Assembly: GCA_001725155.1 (NCBI GenBank)
Contig: MEFP01000006.1
Location: 124,001 to 188,000, forward strand
Source: Lysobacteraceae bacterium SCN 69-320
GTDB taxonomy: Bacteria; Pseudomonadota; Gammaproteobacteria; Xanthomonadales; Rhodanobacteraceae
Direction: 5' to 3'
Length of the DNA: 64,000 nt
Shown piece after piece: positions 51,932 through 60,159 of this stretch. Numbering within the stretch: the first letter of the stretch is position 1; each line of letters opens with the position of its first letter. The notes beneath the pieces are model-generated. The model saw nothing but the letters and a program-made list of their open reading frames with translations, did not search any database and was not told the origin of the DNA. The position numbers and the translations under genes are program-made.

Positions 51932-52558
51932 GTGAAGGGGCGGACTTCGCCCGCGAAGTCGCTTCCGCGCTCGTTCTACCGACGAGACCCGCGGGAAGTG
52001 GCGCCCGATCTCCTGAACAAGCTGCTGGCCAGAGATGACGGCCGCGTCGGGCGCATCGTCGAGGTGGAAGCGTACTGCGGCGAGGAGGACCCGGCCGCTC
52101 ATACCTTCGCCGGCCCCACGGCACGCAATGCGACGATGTTCGGCGACGGCGGTCATCTGTATGTCTACTTCACCTATGGCATGCACTGGTGCGCGAATGC
52201 GGTCTGCGGCCGTATCGGCCAGGGCGTCGGCGTGCTGCTGCGCGCCATCGAACCCGTGGCGGGGCTCGATGCGATGCGCGAGGCGCGGAACTGGCCTCGT
52301 CGCGATCGCGACATCGGCGGCGGTCCTGCGCGCCTGGCGCAGGCCTTCGGCATCACGCGCGCGCTGGACGGCGCGGATCTGGTCAACGGAGACCGGGGCA
52401 TCCGCATCCTCGACGACGGTGTGCCGCCTCCCGCCTGTCCCGCCGCAGGACCCCGCATCGGCATTTCCAAAGCCGTCGAACATCCATGGCGCTGGTACGT
52501 TGCGGAAAACCCGAACGTCTCGCCCCGTCCCTCTCCACGCTCCCGGAGGCGCCCATGA
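51932..52558 (+). CDS. 3-methyladenine DNA glycosylase (AAG/Mpg family)
   Basis: 208 residues. SFYRRDPREVAPDLLNKLLARDD (about 12-34), catalytic Glu in VGRIVEVEAYCGEEDPAAHTFAGPTARNATMFGDGGHLYVYFTYGMHWCANAVCG (about 38-92) and LLRAIEPVAGLDAM are diagnostic. It removes alkylated purines to start base-excision repair. Start is GTG at 51932 after GGGAG with seven-base spacing; no ATG in the family position. A small gene overlaps its stop by ATGA. Confidence 0.93.
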   Translation: MKGRTSPAKSLPRSFYRRDPREVAPDLLNKLLARDDGRVGRIVEVEAYCGEEDPAAHTFAGPTARNATMFGDGGHLYVYFTYGMHWCANAVCGRIGQGVGVLLRAIEPVAGLDAMREARNWPRRDRDIGGGPARLAQAFGITRALDGADLVNGDRGIRILDDGVPPPACPAAGPRIGISKAVEHPWRWYVAENPNVSPRPSPRSRRRP

Positions 52559-52746
52559 CCCCGCTCGACAAACCCTTGCGTCGCGAACTGACGATAGCCA
52601 AGGCGATCTATACGCTGACGATCACCCCCGACAGCCTGAAACTCGTTGCGAAAGGCAAGCGCAAAGGCCTCGAGCTCAAATGGGCCGACCTCGTCAGCGG
52701 CGATGCGGCGCTGGCGACGGCGCTGCAGGCCTCGCTTGCCGGCTGA
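52555..52746 (+). CDS. Small hypothetical protein coupled to the DNA glycosylase
   Basis: 63 residues: a short Arg/Lys-rich beta hairpin (ELTIAKAIYTLTITPDSLKLVAKGKRKGLELKWADL) with no recognised domain. GGAGG lies six bases before its ATG, which overlaps the glycosylase stop. Resembles small ssDNA- or protein-binding beta domains in composition; function unknown. Confidence 0.6.
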   Translation: MTPLDKPLRRELTIAKAIYTLTITPDSLKLVAKGKRKGLELKWADLVSGDAALATALQASLAG

Positions 52747-52760
52747 GTTCCGACACGCGC

Positions 52761-53414
52761 TCAGCCGGCATGCGGCTGGGGGGCGTTGATCGCCCACTGC
52801 GCGGCGAACGCGCGCCGATAGGCAGGCCGCGCTTCGCCGCGGGCGACGTAGGCGGCCAGATCCGGAAATTCGTCGAGGATGCCCGACGCTCTCAGTCGCA
52901 GGAGCACCGACACCATCATCAGATCGCCCGCGCTGAATCCACCATCGAGCCACGGCGCGTCGCCGAGACGGGCGGACAGCTGAACCAGCCGCTGGCGAAC
53001 GCGTGCTTCGACCAGCGGCAGGCGCTGCGCGGCCCAGGGTTTGTCGCCTTCGTGGATCCGGGCGATGACGAGGTCGAGGATGGGCGGTTCCACGGTATTG
53101 AGCGCGGCGAACATCCACGCGACGGCCCGCGCGCGCGCGTCGGCGTCGCCGGGCAGCAGGCCCGTATGACGCTGGGCGAGATGCAGGATGATGGCCCCGG
53201 TTTCGAACAGGACGAGATCGCCTTCCTCGTAGGTCGGAATCTGACCGAACGGATGCAGGCGCAGGTGCGCGGGCTCCTTCATCGCCTGGAACGAAACCAG
53301 GCGGACCTCGCAGGGCTGGCCGGTTTCTTCGAGCGCCCAGCGCACGCGTGTGTCGCGCGCCAGCCCCTTGCCGCCGTCGGGCGAGCGTTCGAACGCGGTA
53401 ATGACGATGGTCAT
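52761..53414 (-). CDS. Glutathione S-transferase family protein
   Basis: 217 residues. N-terminal thioredoxin-like domain (KGLARDTRVRWALEETGQPCEVRLVSFQ, then HPFGQIPTYEEGDLVLFETGAIILHLA, about 15-80) and an all-helical C-terminal domain with GGFSAGDLMMVSVLLRL (about 158-174). The YEEGDLVLFETGAI segment supplies the glutathione gamma-glutamyl contact (E, S/T position). Typical GST; substrate unknown. Confidence 0.9.
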   Translation of the reverse strand: MTIVITAFERSPDGGKGLARDTRVRWALEETGQPCEVRLVSFQAMKEPAHLRLHPFGQIPTYEEGDLVLFETGAIILHLAQRHTGLLPGDADARARAVAWMFAALNTVEPPILDLVIARIHEGDKPWAAQRLPLVEARVRQRLVQLSARLGDAPWLDGGFSAGDLMMVSVLLRLRASGILDEFPDLAAYVARGEARPAYRRAFAAQWAINAPQPHAG

Positions 53415-53538
53415 CGTGGCGGACTCCCGAGTGAAGGCGGCTCGCGGGCCGCCGTTACCGTTGCGACGAACGGCCGCACCAGAATTCGACAGGGCGCGAC
53501 GATGGCGCAGCGCCGCGCGGCGCCGGCAGGTCGAATCC

Positions 53539-53874
53539 TCAGTCGCCGAATCGGGGCAGCGGGGCCAGATGATCCGAAACCGGTTCGAGGACGATCTCGG
53601 GCAGGCTCTCCGCGATCGCTTCCCGCAGGCGCTGCCAGGCTTCCGGGTCCACCGACGGCAGGGCGAGACCTTCCGCCTTGGCGGCGGCGGACGGCCATTG
53701 CGTGTAGCTGTACCAGACGTCGTCCGGGCCGCGGTGCAGGCGTGATCCCAGCGAGCCGCGCTCGGCGCGCAGCAGCTGGGTCACGCGCGACCAGGCCTGC
53801 ACGAAAGCCTCTTCTGCGCCGGGATGCAGACGCCAGCGATAGAGGGCGCAGAAAGGCGTTTGCGGGTCGGTCAT
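53539..53874 (-). CDS. ABM (antibiotic biosynthesis monooxygenase)-like protein
   Basis: 111 residues, ferredoxin-like dimeric alpha-beta barrel: FCALYRWRLHPGAEEAFVQAWSRVTQLLRAERGSLGSRLHRGPDDVWYSYTQWPS. That layout suits ABM/heme-degrading or stress-related small enzymes, but no catalytic residues are diagnostic. Start at 53874 (MTDPQTPF). Confidence 0.75.
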   Translation of the reverse strand: MTDPQTPFCALYRWRLHPGAEEAFVQAWSRVTQLLRAERGSLGSRLHRGPDDVWYSYTQWPSAAAKAEGLALPSVDPEAWQRLREAIAESLPEIVLEPVSDHLAPLPRFGD

Positions 53875-53949
53875 GGGGCGGGATCGTTCGGTGCCTGAGG
53901 ACTGAATCAAGGCATCCCTGGGCGCCTTGACGGTGATGAAGGGCCGGGT

Positions 53950-54228
53950 CTACGGGGAAGCGCTGAACGCGAAATGCCGGACTGCCCAGGTCGCGAACAC
54001 CAGTACGGCGGGACAGGCCCAGCCGAAACGCGTGGCGATCGAGCGGTAGTTCTCGCCGTTCCGGGGATCGGCGGTCCCGGCCCAGATCACGTTCAGCGCC
54101 CATCCGGCGGCAATGGAAACGACGGCCGGGAGCAGGGCGCCGCGATCCATGCGCAAGAGCAGCAGGAACGACGCGACAGGAAGGACCAGGGCGGCCAGCA
54201 GCATCAGATGGGTTGCGATCGTTCGCAT
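53950..54228 (-). CDS. Small membrane protein, unknown function
   Basis: 92 residues. Three hydrophobic segments: LMLLAALVLPVASFLLLL (about 9-26), LLPAVVSIAAGWALNVIWAG (about 32-52) and WACPAVLVFATWAVRHF (about 71-87). No family recognised. The start is uncertain; ATG at 54228 (MRTIATHLM) gives the shortest sensible topology. The stop is at 53950-53952. Confidence 0.55.
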   Translation of the reverse strand: MRTIATHLMLLAALVLPVASFLLLLRMDRGALLPAVVSIAAGWALNVIWAGTADPRNGENYRSIATRFGWACPAVLVFATWAVRHFAFSASP

Positions 54229-54538
54229 GGGCGAGCCCCGGCGCTGGTCGGTCCCCGGACGGGGAAAAGCCATCGGATGTTCCGGCAGCTCCGCAATTGC
54301 GTCAATGCAGGTCACGACAGGGAAGTCCGTGCCGGTGGGCGGTGCACCCTCTTGAAATCAAGGCTGCGGCGAAACGCGGACCGATCCAGTCCAGCGGTCC
54401 TGGCGCCTCGCGCTGCAGGCTGCGCGGCCACGTCATGAGGCTCGGCTCCCGGGCGACCGGATGCCGCACCGCGCAGGCGGTCGGCGGTCCGGACGATCGG
54501 CTGGTATCTGCCGCGGCCCAGGGTGCCGATCGCCGTGA
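54229..54538. other. 310-bp intergenic region with no feature seen
   Basis: Between the small membrane protein and the LysR gene, both minus strand. I see no gene, terminator with T-run or strong promoter here. Confidence 0.4.
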
Positions 54539-55465
54539 TCAGTCGTTTGCGGCCGCCGCGGATGCTGCCGTCCCGGCCGTCAGCACCTCGATCAGCGCCC
54601 GTACCGCGGCCGACTGGCGGCGGTGCGGCGCATGGACGACCGAGAACGGCCGTGTGCGTCCGCCCAGCTGCGGCAGCAGCTCGACGAGGTCGCCGCGTTC
54701 GACGAGCTCGCGCACGATGAAGTCGTAGCTCTGGCAGATGCCGAGCCCGTGCCGGGCCAGCGATACGACGCCGAGCACGTCGTCGGACACCTGGATCGCC
54801 GGCGACGGCAGCCAGTCGACGTCGTTGCCGCCGTCCCTGAACGCCCACGCGGCGATGCGGCCCGTGCTCGGCATGACGAACGGCAGGCAGGCGTGGCGGC
54901 GCAGATCGTCCAGCGTCTGCGGCGTGCCGGCTTCGCGCAGATAGGCCGGTGCGGCGACGAGACAAAGTGCAGCATCTTCCACTTTGCGTGCGACCAGTCC
55001 GCTGTCGGGCAACTGGCCCAGGCGTATCGCGAGGTCGAAACCCTCGGCGACGAGGTCGACGTTGCGGTTCGTGATGTTGAGCTCGACCTGCACCGCCGGA
55101 TGCCGGCGTGCGAACGGCGCCAGCAGCGGCGGCAGACGATAGTGGCCGTAGGTGGTCGGCACGCTCAGGCGCACGCGTCCCCGGAGTTCGGCCTGCCGGC
55201 CCTGGGCATCGCGCTCGGCCTCGTCGAGCAGCGCGAATGCGGTGCGCACCTGTTCCCGATACACGCGGCCGGCTTCGGTGAGCCCGAGGCGGCGCGTCGT
55301 GCGACGCAGCAGCTGGTTGCCCAGGCGCGCTTCCAGCCGCGTCACGGCGCGGCTCAGCACCGAGGCCGTCGTCGACAGCGCGACCGCGCCGGCCGTGAAC
55401 GAACCGTGCTCGGCCACGGCCAGGAAGGCTTCCACATCGCCGAGGTAGTCGAATTGACGACTCAT
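54539..55465 (-). CDS. LysR family transcriptional regulator
   Basis: 308 residues. HTH at about 6-62 (DYLGDVEAFLAVAEHGSFTAGAVALSTTASVLSRAVTRLEARLG), C-terminal sensor domain about 93-300, with RTTRRLGLTEAGRVYREQVR linker. AGGAAGAC precedes the ATG. Divergent from the exported DJ-1/PfpI gene across 96 bp, so that gene is the first candidate target; an A/T-rich stretch (CCAATTTATC) between them could hold the LysR site. Confidence 0.93.
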   Translation of the reverse strand: MSRQFDYLGDVEAFLAVAEHGSFTAGAVALSTTASVLSRAVTRLEARLGNQLLRRTTRRLGLTEAGRVYREQVRTAFALLDEAERDAQGRQAELRGRVRLSVPTTYGHYRLPPLLAPFARRHPAVQVELNITNRNVDLVAEGFDLAIRLGQLPDSGLVARKVEDAALCLVAAPAYLREAGTPQTLDDLRRHACLPFVMPSTGRIAAWAFRDGGNDVDWLPSPAIQVSDDVLGVVSLARHGLGICQSYDFIVRELVERGDLVELLPQLGGRTRPFSVVHAPHRRQSAAVRALIEVLTAGTAASAAAAND

Positions 55466-55561
55466 CTTGTCTTCCTGGGAACAAATGAATGTCTGGCTGA
55501 CCAATTTATCGGCTGGCGAGTCGGTAATACAGTGCGCTCCTGAGCTGACCCGGAGAGCCCC

Positions 55562-56377
55562 ATGAAGCCCCTGCGCCACTTGCTGCCGCTGCTGTTGTTC
55601 GCGATCGCCGCCCCCATTCCGGCCAGTACGCCGGCCGACCCCATGTCCGAAGGAGACAAGGCCAGCAGGAGCAGCGCTGCCCGCACCGACATCAAACCCG
55701 TCCTGTTCGTGTTGACCAGCCACGGCACGAAGGGCAGCACCGGCGAGGCGACCGGCTATTACCTCAGCGAAGTCACGCATCCGCTGGCCGAACTGCAGGA
55801 CGCCGGCATCGCGGTCGAATTCGCCTCCATCCAGGGCGGCGAACCGCCGGTGGACGGGCTGGATCTGAAGGACGCGGTCAACGCGCGCTACTGGAACGAC
55901 GCGACGTTCCGCGACGCCATGCGCCACACGCGGCGCCTCGGCGACGTCGATGCGGCCAGGTACTCGGCGATCTTCTTCGCCGGCGGTCACGGCGCGATGT
56001 GGGATTTCCCGACCAGCCCCGACGTGCCGCGCGTGACGCAGGCGATCTACGAGGCCGGCGGTGTGGTCGGCGCGGTCTGTCACGGCCCGGCCGCGCTGGT
56101 CAACGTCAGGCTCGCCGACGGGTCGTATCTCGTCGCCGGCAGGAATCTCAGCGCGTTCACCGACAGCGAGGAGCGTGCGGTCAGGCTCGATACGGTCGTG
56201 CCGTTCCTGCTCGCGACCACGTTGACCCGGCGCGGCGCCGTGCATCATCCGGCGCCGGACTGGACCGCCAAGGTCGTCGTCGACGGGCGTCTCGTCACGG
56301 GACAGAACCCGCAGTCGGCCGCGGCTGTCGGTGCGGCGATACGCGATCAGCTGCTGGCGAAACCGACGAGCCAGTGA
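55562..56377 (+). CDS. Exported DJ-1/PfpI-family protein (type 1 glutamine amidotransferase-like)
   Basis: 271 residues. N-terminal signal peptide (about 1-22), then a DJ-1/PfpI domain with elbow Cys: VLFVLTSHGTKGSTGEATGYYLSEVTHPLAELQDAGIAVEFAS, IFFAGGHGAMWDFP and GGVVGAVCHGPAALVNV (nucleophile Cys about 179 with Glu in the early elbow region, EVTHP). Closest in type to Hsp31-like/'type 1 glutamine amidotransferase domain' proteins. Export is unusual: most relatives are cytoplasmic. Function may be glyoxalase or chaperone-like. Confidence 0.85.
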   Translation: MKPLRHLLPLLLFAIAAPIPASTPADPMSEGDKASRSSAARTDIKPVLFVLTSHGTKGSTGEATGYYLSEVTHPLAELQDAGIAVEFASIQGGEPPVDGLDLKDAVNARYWNDATFRDAMRHTRRLGDVDAARYSAIFFAGGHGAMWDFPTSPDVPRVTQAIYEAGGVVGAVCHGPAALVNVRLADGSYLVAGRNLSAFTDSEERAVRLDTVVPFLLATTLTRRGAVHHPAPDWTAKVVVDGRLVTGQNPQSAAAVGAAIRDQLLAKPTSQ

Positions 56378-56456
56378 CGTCGCTTCGCAGGCATCGCCGG
56401 GCGCCTGCGCGTTCGGATGGCGGAGCGTTCGCCTCGGCATCCGAACCTGGGGCTGG

Positions 56457-57137
56457 CTAGGCCGGTTTGCCGCCGGCCTCGCGCGCTGCAGCGGATGCGC
56501 GCGCACGCCGCGGCCGCTTGACGGCGCGAATCTTGCCGCTGGGCCCGCCGCCGCAATAGAAGCGGCCGGCACCGTCGGATTCGAGGCCGGAGACATGCGC
56601 CCCGGCCGGCATCTGCAGGCTTTCGAGCACCTCGCCGCTGTGCGCGTCGATGTGGCGCAGTTCGCTTTCGTCGTTTTCCCAGGTCGCGTGCCAGAGTTCG
56701 CCGTCGACCCAGGTCACGCCGGTGACGAAGCGGTTGGATTCCAGGGTGCGCAGTACGGCGCCGGTATCGGGATCGACCTGGTAGATCCGGCGCTCGCAGT
56801 AATGGCCGACCCAGAGCGTGCCTTCGGCCCAGGCCAGGCCCGAATCGCCGCCGCCGCCGGGCGCCGGAATCGTCGCGAGCACGCGGCCGCTGTGCGGGTC
56901 GATCTTGTGGATGCGGTCCTCGGCGATCTGGAACAGGTGCTCGCCGTCGAAGGCGGTGCCGGCATGCGCAGCGACGTCGAACGCGCGCCGCGTGTCGCCG
57001 CTGTCGGGATCGAGCGTGTTCAGCGCGTCGCCGGCGGCGAACCAGACCTGATGGCCGTCATAGGTCACGCCATGGATGCTCGGCGCGTCGGCGAACGGGC
57101 CATATTCGCGGAGGATTTCGGCAGTCGGTCGATTCAT
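56457..57137 (-). CDS. Beta-propeller protein (YncE/NHL-like), unknown ligand
   Basis: 226 residues made of about six short blade repeats of the form Tyr/Ile-x-x-Asp-Pro-x-x-Gly: NTLDPDSGDTRR, HKIDPHSGRVLA, YQVDPDTGAVLR, RHIDAHSGEVLE. GSVGHYCERRIY and CGGGPSGKIRAVKR are in the last blades. Resembles the SMP-30/YncE or glutamine-cyclotransferase-like propeller class. No signal peptide is seen. Its gene lies 35 bp after the SARP-like regulator on the same strand. Confidence 0.75.
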   Translation of the reverse strand: MNRPTAEILREYGPFADAPSIHGVTYDGHQVWFAAGDALNTLDPDSGDTRRAFDVAAHAGTAFDGEHLFQIAEDRIHKIDPHSGRVLATIPAPGGGGDSGLAWAEGTLWVGHYCERRIYQVDPDTGAVLRTLESNRFVTGVTWVDGELWHATWENDESELRHIDAHSGEVLESLQMPAGAHVSGLESDGAGRFYCGGGPSGKIRAVKRPRRARASAAAREAGGKPA

Positions 57138-57172
57138 GGCGCAGGTCCTGCGGCGGAGAAGGTGCGGCCATG

Positions 57173-58393
57173 CTAGTCGCCGCCCGGCGGCGCCGGGAGT
57201 AACAAGATCGTCGCGAATGCGGGCAGGGCGGGAATCAGCCAGCGCCGCGCGCGGCCGTGGCCCAGGGGCTGCACCTTTCCTGCGGCAGCGAGTGTTTCCA
57301 GCGCGCGTTGTGCCGAGCGCTGGCTGGCGCCGAGCGCGAGGGCGAGCCCCGAGCTCGACCAGGACTCGCCGTCGGCGAGCAGTGCGAGCACGGCCGCGTG
57401 CGTTTCGTCCGTGGGCTGTGCGAGCACGGCGGGTTCGGCCGCGTTGCGGGGCACGAGCACGAAGCCGCGCGGTGTTGCCCTGATGTCGGCCAGCGCGCGC
57501 ACTGCGCGGCGCAGCCGGCCGATTTCCACGCGCAGGCGCGCACGATGCGATTCGTCGGCACGGCGCGCGCGGAAGGCGCGCGCCACGAGCGTGTCGCGAT
57601 CGAGATCGGCGGGCCAGGCTTCGGCGAGCGCGCGGACCAGCGCGAACAGCACCGGACGCCGCACCAGCGACACGCGGGTCTGCGGGGTGCAGACGAGACC
57701 ACGGCAGGCGTCGACGACGAGGCGATCGGCGCAGAGCAGAGCTTCGACCTGGTCCAGCCGCAGCAACTGCTGTGCGCCGCGCGCGATCAGCCGGGCCGCC
57801 GGCGCGTCCAGACTGCGGCGGACCTGTTCGACCTCGGCGTGCAACGCCGGAATGCCGGCGCGTTCGGCGGCGCGCGCGGCCTGGCCCAGCGCCCGTCGAG
57901 CGGCACCGGTGCGCAGCCGGCGCAGCGCGATGCCGGCAACGACGAGCTCGTAGGCGGCGCGCGACGGCGGCGTCAGTGGCGTCGGATCGAATGCCGCGAG
58001 CCGGCGCTCGGCTTCGTCGAGTTGCCCGATCAGCAGCAGCCGGCGCAGTTCCAGGCAACCCACGTGGGCGAGATTCGCATGTTCGCCGTGCGCGGCCAGG
58101 GTTGCGCGCGCGCTTTCCAGCGCCACGGCCGGCCAGTCCAGGTCGCGCGCCGCGAGCGCGATTTCCGCATCGGCCACGATGCAGCGCGCGCGGGCGCGCG
58201 GCGCGCGCGGACCGAACGCACGTGCGGCCCGGCGCACCAGCGCACGGGCGCGCGCGAGATCGCCGAGCTGGGCCATCGCGATGCCGCGCAGGGCCAGCGC
58301 CGGCGCGTCCTCGCGCAGGGCTACGCGCCGCAGCGCGCCGAGCGCGTCACCGGCGGCCAGCGCCTGCGCCGCGGCCGTGATCAGCGAGTCCAT
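57173..58393 (-). CDS. SARP-like transcriptional regulator with helical repeats and C-terminal HTH
   Basis: 406 residues. N-terminal helical repeat region (about 1-190; repeated ALRGIAMAQLGDLARARALVRRAARAFGPRAPRARA patterns like TPR). An OmpR/PhoB-type winged helix at about 225-320 (SLVRRPVLFALVRALAEAWPADLDRDTLVARAFRARRADESHRARLRVEIGRLRR). A second HTH (ALALGASQRSAQRALETLAAAGKVQPLG, about 355-385). Layout is that of BTAD-free SARP-like regulators. Divergent from the DUF899-DUF2182 genes across 103 bp, so it probably controls them. Confidence 0.72.
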   Translation of the reverse strand: MDSLITAAAQALAAGDALGALRRVALREDAPALALRGIAMAQLGDLARARALVRRAARAFGPRAPRARARCIVADAEIALAARDLDWPAVALESARATLAAHGEHANLAHVGCLELRRLLLIGQLDEAERRLAAFDPTPLTPPSRAAYELVVAGIALRRLRTGAARRALGQAARAAERAGIPALHAEVEQVRRSLDAPAARLIARGAQQLLRLDQVEALLCADRLVVDACRGLVCTPQTRVSLVRRPVLFALVRALAEAWPADLDRDTLVARAFRARRADESHRARLRVEIGRLRRAVRALADIRATPRGFVLVPRNAAEPAVLAQPTDETHAAVLALLADGESWSSSGLALALGASQRSAQRALETLAAAGKVQPLGHGRARRWLIPALPAFATILLLPAPPGGD

Positions 58394-58496
58394 AGCAATC
58401 CCGCCACATTTGTCACTCCCTCCCTGCGCATCGCGGCGCTCAATCTAGCGCAACGACGGCGGCCATCGGGGCTGCGGGCAGACGGAGATCGCGACA

Positions 58497-59297
58497 ATGA
58501 CGACGACGCGCAGGATCGGCACACGGCAGGAATGGCTTGCGGCACGACTGGAGCTGTTCGCGCAGGAGAAGGAACTGACGCGGCGCAGCGACGAGCTCGC
58601 GCGGCAGCGCCAGCAGCTGCCCTGGGTACGTGTGGACAAGGACTACCGTTTCGACACCGAGCAGGGCAGCGCGAGCCTGGCCGAGCTGTTCGGCGGCCGC
58701 TCGCAGCTGCTGGTCTATCACTTCATGTTCGGGCCCGACTATACGGCGGGCTGTCCTTCCTGTTCGGCCATCGCCGACGGCTTCGACGGCTTCGCCGTGC
58801 ATCTGGCCCATCACGACGTCACCCTGATGGCGGTTTCGCGTGCGCCGCTGGCGGCCTTGCTGGCTTATCGCCGGCACATGGGCTGGTCGTTTCCGTGGGC
58901 CTCGGCCGGCGACGGCGCGTTCAATTTCGATTTCCATGTCGCGTTCACCGCGGCGCAGCAGCGCGAAGGCGGCATCGAGTACAACTACCGGCGCGAGCCG
59001 CCGCTGCAGGCCGCCGCGGCCAAGTCCTGCGCGTCGAACGGCACGGCTTGCGACGAGGCGCCGGGCCCGCTCCAGCTCATCGCCGCGCAGACCGGCACCG
59101 ACGCGGCGACATTCACGCGCGACCGGCCCGGCATGAGCACGTTCGTGCGCGAAGGCGATGCGGTCTATCACACGTATTCCACGTATGCGCGCGGAATCGA
59201 CGGCCTCTGGGGCATGTACCAGTGGCTGGATCGTGCGCCGCTCGGACGCAACGAGCACGGTATCTGGTGGCGGCGTCGCGACGAGTACGTGTCGTGA
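58497..59297 (+). CDS. DUF899 family protein (thioredoxin-like)
   Basis: 266 residues. The DUF899 signature is complete: WLAARLELFAQEKELTRRSDELARQRQQLPWVRVDKDYRFDT (about 13-54) and FMFGPDYTAGCPSCSAIADGFDG (about 76-98), with the C-x-x-C pair (GCPSCS) in a thioredoxin-like position. Function unknown. Coupled to the DUF2182 gene by a GTGA overlap. GGAG lies before the ATG. Confidence 0.88.
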   Translation: MTTTRRIGTRQEWLAARLELFAQEKELTRRSDELARQRQQLPWVRVDKDYRFDTEQGSASLAELFGGRSQLLVYHFMFGPDYTAGCPSCSAIADGFDGFAVHLAHHDVTLMAVSRAPLAALLAYRRHMGWSFPWASAGDGAFNFDFHVAFTAAQQREGGIEYNYRREPPLQAAAAKSCASNGTACDEAPGPLQLIAAQTGTDAATFTRDRPGMSTFVREGDAVYHTYSTYARGIDGLWGMYQWLDRAPLGRNEHGIWWRRRDEYVS

Positions 59298-60124
59298 GCA
59301 TTCGCACGGTGCGGAATCCTGCCTTCGCACCGCGCGACGTTGCGCCAGTGCGAGGAGCAGCGGGTTTCCTTGTGATCACGGCGCTGCTGTTCAGCGCTGG
59401 CGTCGCAGCGACTGCCTGCGGCTGCTTGGCCATGGCGGACATGCCCGCCATGGCCATGCCGGGCGGCTGGCACATGGACATGACCTGGATGCGCATGCGC
59501 GGCCAGAGCATGCTTGCTGCCAATGCGGCATTCGTTGCGATGTGGACGCCGATGATGCTGGCGATGATGCTGCCGGTCATCGCGCCTGCGCTCTGGCGCT
59601 ATCGCACGGCCGTCGCCGGTGCCGGCGGCGCGCAGGCCGGACGGCTCTGCGCCGTCGCCGGTGTCGCGTATTTCGCGGTCTGGGCCATGCTGGGGCTGCT
59701 GATCCATCCGCCGGGCCTCGCGTTTGCCGCGCTGCTGATGCAATCGCCGGCGCTGTCCCGCGCGGCGCCGGCGGCGGCGGCGGTCGTCCTGCTGCTTGCC
59801 GGGCTGCTGCAATTCAGCGCGTGGAAACGGCGCCGGCTGGCCTGCTGCCGCGCGACGGCACCGCCTTCGCCGTACCGGCGCGCCGATGCGGCGGCGGCCT
59901 GGCGCCATGGCTGGCGGCTCGGCCTGGACTGCATCGGCGGCTGCGCCGGCTTCACCGCGGCGCAACTCGCGGTCGGCGTCATGGACTGGCGCGCGATGCT
60001 GCTGGCGACCGTGGCCATCAGTGCCGAACGGCTGCTGCCGGATGGTGCGCGCAGGGCGCAGATCAGCGGCACCGTGATGGTCGCTAGCGGACTCGGATTG
60101 TTCCTGCGCGCATGCATCGATTGA
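59294..60124 (+). CDS. DUF2182 family membrane protein
   Basis: 276 residues with about six membrane segments. His/Met-rich motifs in the first half (MADMPAMAMPGGWHMDMTWMRM, about 49-70) and FVAMWTPMMLAMMLPVIAPALWRYR fit DUF2182, predicted metal-binding. Cys residues line up at CCRA and CIGGCAG. The gene starts with GTG, overlapping the DUF899 stop. DUF899 and DUF2182 often occur together; function unknown, possibly metal (copper) handling. Confidence 0.82.
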   Translation: MSIRTVRNPAFAPRDVAPVRGAAGFLVITALLFSAGVAATACGCLAMADMPAMAMPGGWHMDMTWMRMRGQSMLAANAAFVAMWTPMMLAMMLPVIAPALWRYRTAVAGAGGAQAGRLCAVAGVAYFAVWAMLGLLIHPPGLAFAALLMQSPALSRAAPAAAAVVLLLAGLLQFSAWKRRRLACCRATAPPSPYRRADAAAAWRHGWRLGLDCIGGCAGFTAAQLAVGVMDWRAMLLATVAISAERLLPDGARRAQISGTVMVASGLGLFLRACID

Positions 60125-60159
60125 CTCAGGCGTGATGCGCAGGGCGACCTGCGCTGCGC

